64,000 bases of DNA from Marinomonas aquimarina (GTDB lineage Bacteria > Pseudomonadota > Gammaproteobacteria > Pseudomonadales > Marinomonadaceae). A model generated the notes under the pieces. The model was not told where the DNA came from. It ran no database searches and saw nothing but the letters and a program-made list of their open reading frames with translations. The stretch's first letter is position 1, and each line of letters begins with the position of its first letter. This document shows, one piece after another, positions 17,702 to 27,368 of this stretch. The stretch lies in contig NZ_FLOC01000001.1 in the NCBI RefSeq assembly GCF_900089755.1, positions 124,001-188,000 on the forward strand, in the 5' to 3' direction. The position numbers and the translations under genes were made by a program.

Positions 17702-18494
17702 GATCTACCTTCATTAATTGAATAAATGCTACTTCATAAGTGAGTGGAATGCCCTGTTTCGTCGCCTGTTGCGCATAAGCTGCTTCAAAAGCCTTCCACT
17801 TGGAAGGAGAGGAAGCGCCAGAGTCGTCTGTTATCAAGGAAGCCCCCACTTTTTTGAGAGAATACACGGCGGCTTTCACACTGTCGAAATGCAGCGTCAT
17901 CGAGCGCTGCTCGGCCTGCACGACTTTCAAGCCAACTGCCTCACAATGGCGCAATACGGCGTCTAAATCAGAATAATGATTATGATGTGAGCGTCCATCC
18001 ACTTGCTGCCACGCCTGCCCCAGCTCTGGCATCGAGCCGGCCAAAAGAGTCGACAACAATACCTGGCCGCGGTTCTGTAAAATACGATTTAGCTCTTGAA
18101 ATAACGTTGCCGGATGGCGACACCATTGAATCGCCAGACTGGAACAGACGCCGGCAAAGCAAGCGTCTTGAAAAGGTAATGCTTCAGCATCCGCGCAGAC
18201 AAAGCTGGCCTGACTGGCTCGCTGGCGCGCCTGCTGTAGCATTGAAAACGACAAATCCAGCGCCACCCCCTGTAGTGCCGGCTGCGCGGTTTGCATGGCC
18301 TGTAAGGCCTTCCCTGTTCCCGTACCAAGATCCAGCCAAAGCGCCTCTGGACTGGCCGCAAACCAAGTCATCAGCTGCGCCAAGACCTGCTCTTGGAACA
18401 AGGCGTACTCATCGTAACTATGGGCCGCACGGGAGAAGCTGCTGGCCACTTTTTGCTTATACGACTGATCAGATTCAGTGGAAGGTGTTGTCAT
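17694..18494 (-). CDS. bioC: Malonyl-ACP O-methyltransferase BioC
   Basis: BioC methylates malonyl-ACP so that the fatty-acid machinery can make pimeloyl-ACP. The 266-residue protein has the FSRAAHSYDEYA start typical of BioC. The SAM-binding LDLGTGTGK lies near 54-62, with an acidic DLSF strand end after it and CADAEALPF further on. The ATG lies within the 3' end of bioH (20-base overlap) and the gene overlaps bioD, so bioH, bioC and bioD are tightly coupled. Confidence 0.93.
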   Translation of the reverse strand: MTTPSTESDQSYKQKVASSFSRAAHSYDEYALFQEQVLAQLMTWFAASPEALWLDLGTGTGKALQAMQTAQPALQGVALDLSFSMLQQARQRASQASFVCADAEALPFQDACFAGVCSSLAIQWCRHPATLFQELNRILQNRGQVLLSTLLAGSMPELGQAWQQVDGRSHHNHYSDLDAVLRHCEAVGLKVVQAEQRSMTLHFDSVKAAVYSLKKVGASLITDDSGASSPSKWKAFEAAYAQQATKQGIPLTYEVAFIQLMKVDHG

Positions 18495-19281
18495 TAATAT
18501 ACTGAGTGATTAATGCCACAAACTGTGACGGGTCTTCGAGGAACGGCTGATGCCCCAGATCCGCTAACGACAACACTGTCTGCAGCGGGTTGCTTGGCAA
18601 AGCTGACATTACCTCCGCTGTGCTAAGCAAACTGTCTTGCGCACCAAAGACATGTAAATTGGGACGATCCAACAGTGCCACTTCGCGGCATACATCTAAT
18701 GTTTCCAGCAAGGCTAAACCGCGCACCAAAGCCTCAGGGTCTATTAACTCTTTAGGCTGCAAGCCAGATAAGGTTTTGGTTAAGGCTTTAGGGTCCTTAG
18801 TCCCCTGTGCTTGCAGTGACAGGAAGCGACGTAACCCCTTCTCAGGGGCTTGTTTCACTAGCTCAAAAAATTGCTGATATGTTTCCTGTGACATGCCCAT
18901 CGGCCATGATTCAGAGGCGACGAATTTAGGGGCACTGGCCACACTGATGACCCCGTTGACGCAGCTGGAGCGACGCGATGCAATATAGTTAGTCACCATG
19001 CCTCCTAACGACCAACCGATCCACCAGCAAGGTTTTGGCGCTGCGCGAATCAATTGCTCAGACAAGGCATCAATATCGTAGTTAGGACCAAAACGGTTGG
19101 CTTTGTGCCAATGGGGGTCTACCGTCACGCCCGGCAAGTTAGCCAATACCACATAGAAGGACTCACTGAGCAGCTTCGCTACTGGGTGAAACACTTCTTT
19201 AGGCATCGCCCAACCAGGCACTAAAAAGATCGCCGGATGCTTTGGATCGCCAAAGGCTTCCGTTTCAATAGGAGTACGCAT
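18475..19281 (-). CDS. bioH: Pimeloyl-ACP methyl ester carboxylesterase BioH
   Basis: BioH is the alpha/beta hydrolase that removes the methyl group from pimeloyl-ACP methyl ester. From the ATG at 19281 it has 268 residues (a GTG overlapping the bioF stop would add three). The nucleophile is in GWSLGG (Ser about 91), the catalytic His in DLGHQPF near the C-terminus and the acid in FGAQDSL. Its place between bioF and bioC fixes the role among many similar hydrolases. Confidence 0.9.
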   Translation of the reverse strand: MRTPIETEAFGDPKHPAIFLVPGWAMPKEVFHPVAKLLSESFYVVLANLPGVTVDPHWHKANRFGPNYDIDALSEQLIRAAPKPCWWIGWSLGGMVTNYIASRRSSCVNGVISVASAPKFVASESWPMGMSQETYQQFFELVKQAPEKGLRRFLSLQAQGTKDPKALTKTLSGLQPKELIDPEALVRGLALLETLDVCREVALLDRPNLHVFGAQDSLLSTAEVMSALPSNPLQTVLSLADLGHQPFLEDPSQFVALITQYINDNTFH

Positions 19282-19286
19282 ATTGA

Positions 19287-20471
19287 TCACTCAGAGACAT
19301 CATGGAAGATAGCATCTAGGGTATCACACAAATGCTCGACATCCTCACGGCTGTGCTCAGCACTGAGGGTAATTCGCAGTCTGGCGGTATGCGGTGGCAC
19401 GGTGGGCGGACGAATCGCCTTACACAAGATACCGCGTTGCTGCAACGCTGCACTGATGCCTAGGGCTTGCTCACTCGAACCAATCAATAATGGCTGAATC
19501 GCGCTGTCTGACGGCATCATGTCATAGGGCCATGCTGCGGCACGCTGCCGTAATAGCGCCACATGTTGCGCCAATGTTTGACGACGCTGCTCGCCCTCTG
19601 GCGCACGAATCAGCTGTAAGCTTGCTTGTACGGTCGCCGCTACCGCCGGCGGCATGGCCGTGGTGTAAATGTAGGGGCGTGCAAATTGGGTGAGGTAATC
19701 CGCCATATCGTTTGAACAGGCGACAAATGCGCCCGCGACACCAAACGCTTTGCCAAAGGTGCCCATCAGGAATGGCACTTGCTCTGAACTTAAATTCTCC
19801 AGCGCCAGAGTGCCTTTGCCGTCTTCCCCCATACAACCTAGACCGTGGGCGTCGTCCACCACTAATAGCCAATCTTGCTGTTGTGCAAGGTTGGCTAACG
19901 CAGCAAGTGGTGCCCGGTCCCCATCCATACTAAAGATGCCATCGCTGGCCAGCACGCCGGCTTGGCCAAGGCTTGCCATGTGCTTGGCAGCACTTTCGAC
20001 ATTGTTATGCAAATAGCGCTTAAAAATCGCATCACTTAAACGGGCGCCATCAATCAAGGAGGCGTGGTTGAGCTTGTCCATCAACACTGGACGCTGCTTG
20101 TTGGCAAGCGCAGAAATCACCGCTAGGTTAGCCATGTAGCCCGTGCTAAACAACAGCACACGCTCATACCCTAGCCACTCACATAATTCTTGTTCCAGCG
20201 CGGCATGCGCATCTAAGTGACCACAGACCAAATGGGAAGCACCGCTGCCCACGCCAAATTGCTGAGCCGCATCCGCCATGGTCTGCTTCAGCAAAGGATG
20301 ATTTGCCAACCCTAAGTAATCATTGGAACAAAACGCCAAATACTCTTTGTCATCTTGCGTAAGGCGCGTACTTTGGGGACTGGCCATTACTTTGGTCGAA
20401 CGAAAAAGATGTTGCTGACGACGCTCATCAAGCGCCGTCAGCATCCAGTCTGGGGTGTTAAACGCTGGCAT
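19287..20471 (-). CDS. bioF: 8-amino-7-oxononanoate synthase BioF
   Basis: BioF is the PLP-dependent enzyme that condenses pimeloyl-ACP with alanine. From the ATG at 20471 it has 394 residues. [11 protein letters not shown] lies near 75-85, DDAHG near 206-210, and the PLP lysine is in GTFGKAFG at about 241. The start overlaps the last codons of bioB by 14 bases. An open frame extends 26 codons further into bioB, but that stretch is Lys-rich and unlike BioF, so the shorter start is used. The stop overlaps the GTG of bioH. Confidence 0.95.
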   Translation of the reverse strand: MPAFNTPDWMLTALDERRQQHLFRSTKVMASPQSTRLTQDDKEYLAFCSNDYLGLANHPLLKQTMADAAQQFGVGSGASHLVCGHLDAHAALEQELCEWLGYERVLLFSTGYMANLAVISALANKQRPVLMDKLNHASLIDGARLSDAIFKRYLHNNVESAAKHMASLGQAGVLASDGIFSMDGDRAPLAALANLAQQQDWLLVVDDAHGLGCMGEDGKGTLALENLSSEQVPFLMGTFGKAFGVAGAFVACSNDMADYLTQFARPYIYTTAMPPAVAATVQASLQLIRAPEGEQRRQTLAQHVALLRQRAAAWPYDMMPSDSAIQPLLIGSSEQALGISAALQQRGILCKAIRPPTVPPHTARLRITLSAEHSREDVEHLCDTLDAIFHDVSE

Positions 20472-21507
20472 CGTAGAAAAATTTCGCTTCTTCTTGTGCT
20501 TTAGCCTGAGCGACGATGGATTCTTGTACTGCTTCATCTGAAACGTCATGACGTTGCTCAGGCTGGATACCCAACTTATTGAACAACATACGGTCTTTGT
20601 CGGCTTCAGGGTTGCCAGTGGTCAGCAGCTTCTCACCGTAGAAGATTGAGTTGGCACCCGCCATAAAGCACAGCGCCTGAGTTTGTTCGCTCATGCCTTG
20701 ACGACCTGCCGACAAACGCACGTGCGAGGTTGGCATTAGAATACGAGCAACGGCGATGGTACGGATAAATTCGAACTCATCCAAATCTTCCACATTTTCC
20801 ATTGGCGTGCCTTCGACTTTGACCAGCATATTAATCGGCACACTTTCAGGATGGGGGGTCATTTGTGACAACTGACGCAATAGGCCGACACGGTCTTTCT
20901 GCTCTTCACCCAAGCCCATGATGCCGCCACAGCACAGCTTCACGCCGTTATCGCGCACACGTGAAAGCGTATCTAAACGCTCTTGGTAAGAACGCGTAGT
21001 AATGATGCTGTCGTAAAACTCTGGCGAGGTATCTAGATTGTGGTTGTAGTAATCAAGGCCTACTTCGGCAAGTTGCTTCGCTTGCGCATCGTTCAGAGTC
21101 CCCAGCGTAACGCATGACTCAAGGCCAAGCTGTTTCACGCCCTTGATCATCTCCAAGACATAAGGAAAATCTTTTTCCGATGGGTGTTTCCAAGCAGCGC
21201 CCATACAAAAACGCGTTGCGCCTTTATCTTTGGCCAATTGCGCTTCCTGCAACACTTTTTGGACTTCCATCAGCTTTTCTTTTTCCAACTCTGTGTTGTA
21301 ATGACCACTTTGTGGGCAGTATTTACAGTCTTCTGGACAAGCACCGGTTTTAATCGACAATAACGTACTTACCTGAACTTGGTTGGGTGCAAAATTAGCA
21401 CGGTGAATGGTTTGCGCATGGAATAGCAAATCCATAAAAGGCATGTCGAACAAGGCTTGGACTTCTTGGCTAGTCCAGTCGTATCGAGGTTGAGTAGCAA
21501 TATTCAC
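20458..21507 (-). CDS. bioB: Biotin synthase BioB (radical SAM)
   Basis: BioB inserts sulfur into dethiobiotin using two iron-sulfur clusters. The 349-residue protein has the radical-SAM CxxxCxxC at Cys57, Cys61 and Cys64, [12 protein letters not shown] near 156-167, and [20 protein letters not shown] near 270-290. It begins with GTG: an in-frame stop lies seven codons upstream, and GGAG is eight bases ahead of the GTG. It is the first gene of bioBFHCD and is divergent from comF across 44 bases. A promoter with a BirA-like operator lies just upstream. Confidence 0.97.
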   Translation of the reverse strand: MNIATQPRYDWTSQEVQALFDMPFMDLLFHAQTIHRANFAPNQVQVSTLLSIKTGACPEDCKYCPQSGHYNTELEKEKLMEVQKVLQEAQLAKDKGATRFCMGAAWKHPSEKDFPYVLEMIKGVKQLGLESCVTLGTLNDAQAKQLAEVGLDYYNHNLDTSPEFYDSIITTRSYQERLDTLSRVRDNGVKLCCGGIMGLGEEQKDRVGLLRQLSQMTPHPESVPINMLVKVEGTPMENVEDLDEFEFIRTIAVARILMPTSHVRLSAGRQGMSEQTQALCFMAGANSIFYGEKLLTTGNPEADKDRMLFNKLGIQPEQRHDVSDEAVQESIVAQAKAQEEAKFFYDASV

Positions 21508-21545
21508 CGCTGAGGCTCCATCATTTTATTGTTGCAAGGAACGCA

Positions 21546-21573
21546 ATACTAATGACCTTCTTCAAACTGTCAA
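21546..21573 (-). promoter_or_regulatory. bioB promoter
   Basis: Reading the minus strand, a perfect -35 TTGACA (21568-21573) is followed after 16 bases by TAGTAT (21546-21551, four of six matches to TATAAT). This gives a transcript start near 21538, about 30 bases ahead of the bioB GTG. Nothing else in the 44-base gap looks like a promoter for bioB. Confidence 0.55.
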
Positions 21574-22262
21574 CCAGTCTAATATCGATAGTTTACAAGC
21601 GATCATTATTAGATCAATGCTATGTATGCGATATTCGCCGCGAAGGCACTCTCTGCTCAAGCTGCCAAAAACTGTTACAGCGTAATCACAGCCACTGCCA
21701 ATTGTGTTCACGCCCTACTGCCGTGACCGTTACCCTGTGTGGTGAATGCCAGCAAACCCTACCTAGCTTTGACCGTATCATTGCCCCGCTTAGGTATGAA
21801 GGCCTATGCCGTGGCCTGATTCGCAAAGCTAAGTTTGAAAATCAGCCTCACCTGCTACGCCCCCTCGTCACATTCATCATCGATCACCTTATCGAGCACG
21901 ACATCGCGCTCCCCACCGCTTGGTGTGTGGTGCCCACCAGCCAGCAATCCTTATCCGAGCGTGGTTACTGCCAAACCACCTTAATTGCCGACTTACTGAG
22001 CAAGGCACCAACGCTAGCATCCATGCAACGCATTGTTTTAAAACGTCGTTTAGAAGTCAGCGCCCAGCACACGCGCTCCAAAGCAGAACGACACAGCCTA
22101 TCTCATCGTTTGTTTTATACTGAGGAGCGTGTGCCGGAACAGGTACTACTGATTGATGATGTGGTCACCACTGGCAGTACCGCGGAAGCGTGCGCCAAAG
22201 CACTGCGGCTGGCTGGCGCAAAACGCGTCACCGTACTGGCGCTAGCACGCACATCCGAATAA
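21552..22262 (+). CDS. comF: ComF family phosphoribosyltransferase-like protein
   Basis: The 236-residue protein has four CxxC pairs (Cys23/26, 35/38, 49/52, 63/66) forming N-terminal zinc-binding modules, then a PRTase-like domain with VLLIDDVVTTGSTAEACAKAL, the PRPP-loop motif. ComF (GntX in E. coli) is needed for DNA uptake in naturally competent bacteria; the exact reaction is not settled. The gene is often beside bio genes in gammaproteobacteria. No downstream ATG, GTG or TTG precedes the first cysteine pair, so the start at 21552 stands even though it sits under the bio operator. Confidence 0.85.
   Translation: MTFFKLSTSLISIVYKRSLLDQCYVCDIRREGTLCSSCQKLLQRNHSHCQLCSRPTAVTVTLCGECQQTLPSFDRIIAPLRYEGLCRGLIRKAKFENQPHLLRPLVTFIIDHLIEHDIALPTAWCVVPTSQQSLSERGYCQTTLIADLLSKAPTLASMQRIVLKRRLEVSAQHTRSKAERHSLSHRLFYTEERVPEQVLLIDDVVTTGSTAEACAKALRLAGAKRVTVLALARTSE
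21567..21598. promoter_or_regulatory. Candidate BirA biotin operator
   Basis: CTGTCAACC and AGTTTACAA face each other across 14 bases. The Gram-negative BirA consensus is TTGTAAACC and GGTTTACAA with a spacer of about 14-16, so 15 of 18 positions agree. The left arm covers the bioB -35 box, where BirA-biotin would block polymerase. The site lies within the first codons of comF, so it could affect comF too. The match is by eye against remembered consensus. Confidence 0.6.
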
Positions 22263-22271
22263 CGCCGGCGC

Positions 22272-22290
22272 AACATGGCACAGCCATGTT
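22272..22290 (+). terminator. Hairpin after comF
   Basis: AACATGG and CCATGTT form a perfect 7-bp stem around CACAG, ten bases after the comF stop. It is followed by AATTTCGTT, only weakly U-rich, so termination would be partial and bioA may be read from comF as well as from its own start. Confidence 0.35.
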
Positions 22291-22343
22291 AATTTCGTTA
22301 GTATCGCAGCTACATTTTTTACAACAGTGATCGAGAGCCCGGC

Positions 22344-23636
22344 ATGAACCAACAAGAGCAACAACGTCTAACCGAGTTAGACAAGCAGCTTTTATGGCAT
22401 CCTTACACATCCATGAGCCACCCTACGCCACACTTTCTGGTCGAGCGCGCCGCAGGTTGTGAGTTCCACCTCGCCGATGGCCGTACCTTGATTGACGGCA
22501 TGTCTTCTTGGTGGAGTGTGATTCATGGCTACAGCCATCCTGCGATTAACCAAGCTCTGCACCAGCAGATTGACGACTTCTCACATGTGATGTTTGGCGG
22601 TCTCACTCACAAGCCTGCCATCGAACTGGGAGAAAAGCTGGTCGCTATGACGCCGCCAAGTCTGACCCGCGTGTTTTTCTCGGATTCAGGCTCGGTGTCT
22701 GTGGAAGTGGCGTTAAAAATGGCCATACAGTACTGGCACTCTCAAGGTCAGCCCAACAAACAGCATTTTGCCACTCCGCGCTCCGGCTATCATGGCGATA
22801 CCTTTGCCGCTATGTCCGTATGTGATCCCGTTAATGGCATGCACAGCATGTTTAACCAAGCACTGACACCGCAGTGCTTTGTGTCGCCACCGCCAACGGG
22901 GATCGACACTCCCCTTGACCCAAATTACTTAAAAGAGATTCGCGAAACCTTTGCCGAGCATCACGAGCATCTAGCGGGCTTTATCATCGAACCTGTAGTG
23001 CAGAATGCGGGAGGGATGCGTTTTTACAACCCCGCCTATCTCGATGAAATTCGCGCCCTCTGTGATGAGTTCAACATCCTATTGATCTTTGATGAAATCG
23101 CCACCGGGTTTGGTCGTACAGGCAAACTGTTTGCTACCGAGCACAGCAACATCGAACCCGATATCATGTGTGTCGGCAAGGCGCTGACGGGAGGCTACAT
23201 CACCCTTGCGGCGACCATTACGAATGACAGGGTTGCCCTTGGCATCAGTGATCAGGGCGGCGTGTTTATGCATGGCCCCACTTTCATGGGCAACGCCTTG
23301 GCCTGCACTGCAGCGAATGCCAGCCTAGATTTAGTACAAAGCTATGACATTGAAACCAAAGTAGCGCAAATCCAAGTCTGGCTAGAGAGTGCCCTAAGCC
23401 CCTGCTTGGATCTCGATCTGGTGCGTGATGTGCGCTGTTTAGGCGCTATTGGCGTGGTGGAACTTTCTCACCCAGTGGATTTGCATAAGATCCAACCGCT
23501 GTTTGTGGAAAAAGGCGTCTGGATTCGCCCCTTCGGTCGTTTGATTTACCTGATGCCGCCGTACGTGATTGAGCAAGAGCAGATCACCAAGCTAGGGCAT
23601 GCCATTCAGGCAGTGATTCAAGCGCACTTCGCTTAA
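22344..23636 (+). CDS. bioA: Adenosylmethionine-8-amino-7-oxononanoate transaminase BioA
   Basis: BioA transfers the amino group of SAM to 7-keto-8-aminopelargonate, the step between BioF and BioD. The 430-residue class III aminotransferase has SSWWSVIHGY near 54-63, IFDEIATGFGRTG at 248-260 with the PLP-contacting Asp250, and the Schiff-base Lys279 in GKALTGGY. It lies on the opposite strand from bioBFHCD and follows comF by 81 bases. A good BirA operator is not visible ahead of it. Confidence 0.96.
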   Translation: MNQQEQQRLTELDKQLLWHPYTSMSHPTPHFLVERAAGCEFHLADGRTLIDGMSSWWSVIHGYSHPAINQALHQQIDDFSHVMFGGLTHKPAIELGEKLVAMTPPSLTRVFFSDSGSVSVEVALKMAIQYWHSQGQPNKQHFATPRSGYHGDTFAAMSVCDPVNGMHSMFNQALTPQCFVSPPPTGIDTPLDPNYLKEIRETFAEHHEHLAGFIIEPVVQNAGGMRFYNPAYLDEIRALCDEFNILLIFDEIATGFGRTGKLFATEHSNIEPDIMCVGKALTGGYITLAATITNDRVALGISDQGGVFMHGPTFMGNALACTAANASLDLVQSYDIETKVAQIQVWLESALSPCLDLDLVRDVRCLGAIGVVELSHPVDLHKIQPLFVEKGVWIRPFGRLIYLMPPYVIEQEQITKLGHAIQAVIQAHFA

Positions 23637-23666
23637 GTCGCTATTAACAAGCGTGACCGCAGACAT

Positions 23667-23695
23667 AAAAAAACCGAGCTAGGCTCGGTTTTTTT
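23667..23695. terminator. Bidirectional terminator between bioA and aer
   Basis: Seven A, then CCGAGC, loop TAG, GCTCGG and seven T form a perfect symmetrical stem. It works on either strand and serves the convergent bioA and aer transcripts. Confidence 0.92.
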
Positions 23696-23709
23696 AGTCA
23701 CTACTGAAA

Positions 23710-25272
23710 CTATTGTTTCATACGCTCAGCAAGGTTACCCTGTTCGTAGGCTTCTTCTTCAATGTGGGCAATATTGGTCACGATGTGCTCGGCACGCTCG
23801 ATACTTTCAATACTGAGCTGATCCACGTCCATCATCTGCTGACTCAGTGAGGTCGCCACTTCCGCTTGCTCTGCTGTCGCTGAGTTAATCTGAGCGGTCA
23901 TTTCCACAATGTGGTGAATGGCTTTCTCAATGGCATTCATACTGTCCGCCACTTCGGTCACGCCCGCCACACCTTCGTTGGCTACGGTAGCTCCCTTATC
24001 AATGGCTTCCAGTACCGCTTGCGTATTGCGCTTCAACTCTTCGGTAGTTTCATGAATACTTTGCGTGGCATCCTGGGTGCGAATCGCTAGCGCACGCACT
24101 TCATCCGCCACCACGGCAAAACCACGACCGGCTTCACCAGCACGCGCTGACTCAATCGCCGCATTTAGGGCCAGCAAGTTGGTCTGCTCAGCAATATCGC
24201 TGATCGAATTCACCAAGCCATTGATACGGTCACTTTGCTTGGCCAAGTCTTCCACCACACCTTTCGCCGAGTTTACTTCTTGGTAAACCTTCTGCATGGT
24301 TTCACCCGTGTGCTTGGCCATGGTACGGCTGGCTTTCGCCTTATCCTCGACTGAAGCAGTATCTTCAGCGGCAATGCGCACATTATCAGCGATCTGGTTA
24401 ACACTGGCCTGCAGCTGAGTACTGGCCGACACCACGGTACGGAAGCTATCACGCTGCTTATTGAAGTTGGCTAAGTTGGACGTCACGCTGGTTTTCGCTT
24501 GTTGCGCGGTATTCTGAAGCTGCTTAGAGCCGACCATCAAGCGGTAGCGGAAAGTAAAGGCCGCGGCACTCTTATGCAATTGCGAAAAGCTTAACGCCAC
24601 ATTCGGTCCCACCGCCTTGTAGTAAAGGTACTGACCTATGATGTTGTGCGCTTCAGGCGGCAATTTGGCAATGGTTGAACGCAGTGATTGGCGCTGCGTT
24701 AGATTTAGGGTCGCTCCCACAATTGCTAAAATAGGCGACAGAATTTGCCACCATAGCCACGGCGAAAACAGCCCCATGATGCCGAACACCACAAAGAAAA
24801 TCGCATTCAGCCAGGTTTGACGCCACATCCAGCCTTTAAAACGCGGCATGGCCGGCACTGGGTGCTTACCAGCATTAACACGCTCATACACCATCTGTGC
24901 ATGGGCTTTTTGATCATTGTTGACTTTCTGGCGCACCGACTCATAGCCGATGACCTTGCCATTATCAATCAGAGGGCTAACGTGTGCACTGACCCAGTAA
25001 TGATCACCGCTTTTACAACGGTTCTTCACGATCCCCATCCAGCTACGACCCGCTTTCAGGTTCTCCCACATATCGGCGAACACTGCCGGCGGCACGTCAG
25101 GATGACGAATCAAATTGTGTGGTTGGCCAATCAGCTCTTCGCGCTCATAGCCCGCCACCTTACAAAAATCATCGTTCACAAAGGTAATTCGACCCTTTAC
25201 ATCCGTGCTGGAAACGAGGGTGTAGTGCGAAGGGAAATCATTTTCCCTGTTTGTAACAGACATTTTACGCAT
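23710..25272 (-). CDS. aer: Aer-type aerotaxis/redox chemoreceptor
   Basis: The 520-residue protein has an N-terminal PAS domain (about 15-125) that follows E. coli Aer closely: [20 protein letters not shown] and [11 protein letters not shown] are the FAD-binding region. A membrane hairpin follows (about 148-190) with no periplasmic domain, then a cytoplasmic signalling domain with the conserved tip [20 protein letters not shown]. Aer senses redox state through FAD and signals to CheA. The ATG at 25272 has GAGAG close upstream. No che genes are in the window, so this receptor works with a distant array. Its C-terminus lacks an obvious CheR-binding pentapeptide. Confidence 0.88.
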   Translation of the reverse strand: MRKMSVTNRENDFPSHYTLVSSTDVKGRITFVNDDFCKVAGYEREELIGQPHNLIRHPDVPPAVFADMWENLKAGRSWMGIVKNRCKSGDHYWVSAHVSPLIDNGKVIGYESVRQKVNNDQKAHAQMVYERVNAGKHPVPAMPRFKGWMWRQTWLNAIFFVVFGIMGLFSPWLWWQILSPILAIVGATLNLTQRQSLRSTIAKLPPEAHNIIGQYLYYKAVGPNVALSFSQLHKSAAAFTFRYRLMVGSKQLQNTAQQAKTSVTSNLANFNKQRDSFRTVVSASTQLQASVNQIADNVRIAAEDTASVEDKAKASRTMAKHTGETMQKVYQEVNSAKGVVEDLAKQSDRINGLVNSISDIAEQTNLLALNAAIESARAGEAGRGFAVVADEVRALAIRTQDATQSIHETTEELKRNTQAVLEAIDKGATVANEGVAGVTEVADSMNAIEKAIHHIVEMTAQINSATAEQAEVATSLSQQMMDVDQLSIESIERAEHIVTNIAHIEEEAYEQGNLAERMKQ

Positions 25273-25358
25273 AGCTTCTCTCGATAAATCTATCTAATCA
25301 CTGCCCTAACCATAAGATTTACGTACATTTTTAGCAACAAAAAAGCACAAAAATAGCA

Positions 25359-26735
25359 CTACTCGTCGTCGAAATCTCGATACGCGTCGGGCGCCAAATC
25401 CTCAAAGCGAGTAAACTTACCAATAAACGCCAAACGACAGGTACCAATCGGACCGTTACGCTGCTTACCGATAATAATTTCCGCAATCCCTTTATGAGGG
25501 GTATCTTCATGATATACCTCATCTCGATAAACGAACGAGATGACGTCCGCATCCTGCTCAATCGCTCCCGATTCACGCAAATCTGAGTTAACTGGACGCT
25601 TGTTAGGGCGTTGCTCAAGACTACGGTTTAGCTGTGACAAAGCGATAACAGGACAGTTCATTTCCTTAGCGATCGCCTTAAGCGATCGCGAAATCTCAGA
25701 AATTTCATTAGTTCGACCCTCGCTGTAACCAGGAATCTGCATCAACTGCAAATAGTCGACCATGATCAGCGCCACGCCACCATGCTCACGTGCAATACGG
25801 CGAGTACGCGAACGCATTTCTGTCGGGCTGATACCAGCGGTATCATCAATAAACAACTTGCGGTCTTTTAGCATTTTGACCGCAGACATGAGTTTATCCC
25901 AATCTTCTTGGATCAATTGCCCGGAGCGCATACGAGTCTGGTCGATTCGCCCCAAAGACGACAACATACGCATCATCAGCTGCTCAGCTGGCATCTCCAA
26001 ACTGAACACCACCACCGGCAGCTCACTGATCATGGTGGCGTTTTCCACTAAGTTCATGGCAAAGGTCGTTTTACCCATCGACGGACGCCCCGCGACAATG
26101 ATCAAGTCTGACGGCTGCAAGCCTGAGGTCATGCCATCCAAATCGGTAAAACCAGTGCTTAAGCCGGTAATCGAGCCCTCTTGATGATACAACTCGTCGA
26201 TTTTATCGACGGTCTTACTGAGGATTTCCGACGCAACACGCGGACCACCTTTTTTCTCGCCATCACCACTCAATTGGAAAATACGACGCTCCGCGTCTTC
26301 TACAATTTCAGAGGCAGACATCCCTTCAGGGTGAAAAGCGCGGCTGTTAATATCATTGGTGGTACTGATCAAACGGCGTAGTATCGAACGCTCCCGTACA
26401 ATTTCAGCGTACGAGGCAATATTGGCCGCACTCGGTGTGGCCTCCACCATTTCAATCAGGTAGGCAATGCCGCCAATTTCTTCTAGTTCACCACGTTTAT
26501 CTAAACGCTCACTGATGGTGACTACGTCGGCAGGTTCGGTGTCATCGGCAAGACGCGCAATCACTGAAAAAATCGCACGATGCTCTGGGCGATAAAAGTC
26601 ATCCGCCATGACCACTTCTGATACCTTCTCCCACGCCTGTGGGTCCAGCATTAAGCCACCAATAACCGAACGCTCAGCCTCAATCGAGTAAGGCGGTAAT
26701 TTAATGGAGGAGACTTCAGAATCTTCTAATTGCAC
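25359..26735 (-). CDS. dnaB: Replicative DNA helicase DnaB
   Basis: DnaB is the hexameric 5'-3' helicase at the replication fork. The 458-residue protein has the N-terminal primase-contacting domain (about 15-120), the linker helix and a RecA-like domain with Walker A GRPSMGKT at 216-223. It also has the arginine-bearing QLNRSLEQRPNKRP and the DLRESGAIEQDAD motif. No intein is present. It is separated from rplI by a terminator at 26830-26861, so it has its own promoter; I could not pick that promoter with confidence in the gap. Confidence 0.97.
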   Translation of the reverse strand: MQLEDSEVSSIKLPPYSIEAERSVIGGLMLDPQAWEKVSEVVMADDFYRPEHRAIFSVIARLADDTEPADVVTISERLDKRGELEEIGGIAYLIEMVEATPSAANIASYAEIVRERSILRRLISTTNDINSRAFHPEGMSASEIVEDAERRIFQLSGDGEKKGGPRVASEILSKTVDKIDELYHQEGSITGLSTGFTDLDGMTSGLQPSDLIIVAGRPSMGKTTFAMNLVENATMISELPVVVFSLEMPAEQLMMRMLSSLGRIDQTRMRSGQLIQEDWDKLMSAVKMLKDRKLFIDDTAGISPTEMRSRTRRIAREHGGVALIMVDYLQLMQIPGYSEGRTNEISEISRSLKAIAKEMNCPVIALSQLNRSLEQRPNKRPVNSDLRESGAIEQDADVISFVYRDEVYHEDTPHKGIAEIIIGKQRNGPIGTCRLAFIGKFTRFEDLAPDAYRDFDDE

Positions 26736-26829
26736 GTAACACTCTCTCGTGAGTCGGGGGTAGACAAGACCACAAAGCTTATCATTCTGCTTTAAAAACG
26801 CCAGACTGACAGACTAAAAATCTAGGCAT

Positions 26830-26861
26830 AAAAAAAGGCACTCCGCTTAAGCGGAATGCCT
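26830..26861 (-). terminator. Terminator of the rpsF-rpsR-rplI operon
   Basis: On the minus strand AGGCATTCCGC and GCGGAGTGCCT form an 11-bp stem (one G-T pair) around TTAA, followed by seven T. It lies 28 bases after the rplI stop and ahead of dnaB. Confidence 0.92.
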
Positions 26862-26889
26862 CTCTTTGAAGCAATAATTTCCGAAGAAA

Positions 26890-27336
26890 TTACTGAGCTA
26901 CAACTTCTAGAGTAACTGTTGCAGTTACTTCAGAGTGTAGTTGAACGTCAACTTCGTAAGCGCCTACGTTACGTAGAGCACCTTCTGGAAGACGTACTTC
27001 AGATTTAGCAACTTCAACGCCACCAGCAACGATCGCATCAGCGATGTCACGAGTACCGATAGAGCCAAATAGCTTACCTTCGTCACCAGCGTTAGCAGTG
27101 ATTGTGAAAGTTTTGCCTTCTAGAGTTGCTGCGCGAGTTTGCGCTGCAGCAACGCGCTCTGCTGCTTGAGCTTCAAGCTCAGCACGACGCTCTTCAAAAG
27201 AAGCCAAGTTAGCTTTGTTAGCCATTACAGCTTTTTTGTTTGGAATCAAAAAGTTACGAGCAAAACCTGGTTTAACAGTAACAACGTCACCGATACCGCC
27301 TAGCTTGCCTACTTTGTCGAGTAGAATCACGTTCAT
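26890..27336 (-). CDS. rplI: 50S ribosomal protein L9
   Basis: L9 binds 23S rRNA with two globular domains joined by a long helix. From the ATG at 27336 (GAGGTG six bases ahead) it has 148 residues, the usual size. It begins [13 protein letters not shown] and continues [11 protein letters not shown], the L9 signature. The connecting helix spans about 40-75 and the C-terminal domain 80-148. A GTG three codons upstream is not needed. It is the last gene of the operon. Confidence 0.97.
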   Translation of the reverse strand: MNVILLDKVGKLGGIGDVVTVKPGFARNFLIPNKKAVMANKANLASFEERRAELEAQAAERVAAAQTRAATLEGKTFTITANAGDEGKLFGSIGTRDIADAIVAGGVEVAKSEVRLPEGALRNVGAYEVDVQLHSEVTATVTLEVVAQ

Positions 27337-27368
27337 CTCGATCACCTCTAAAATAAATTAACTAGCTT

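Noticed and set aside
17987..18505. Open frame of 172 codons on the plus strand opposite bioC
   Set aside because: It lies antisense to bioC, which has clear SAM motifs and operon coupling. The translated product has no recognisable motif and a biased composition.
22286..22324. Possible BirA operator ahead of bioA
   Set aside because: TTTTTACAA resembles a right half-site but the best left half (ATGTTAATT) is 21 bases away and poorly matched; the spacer is wrong.
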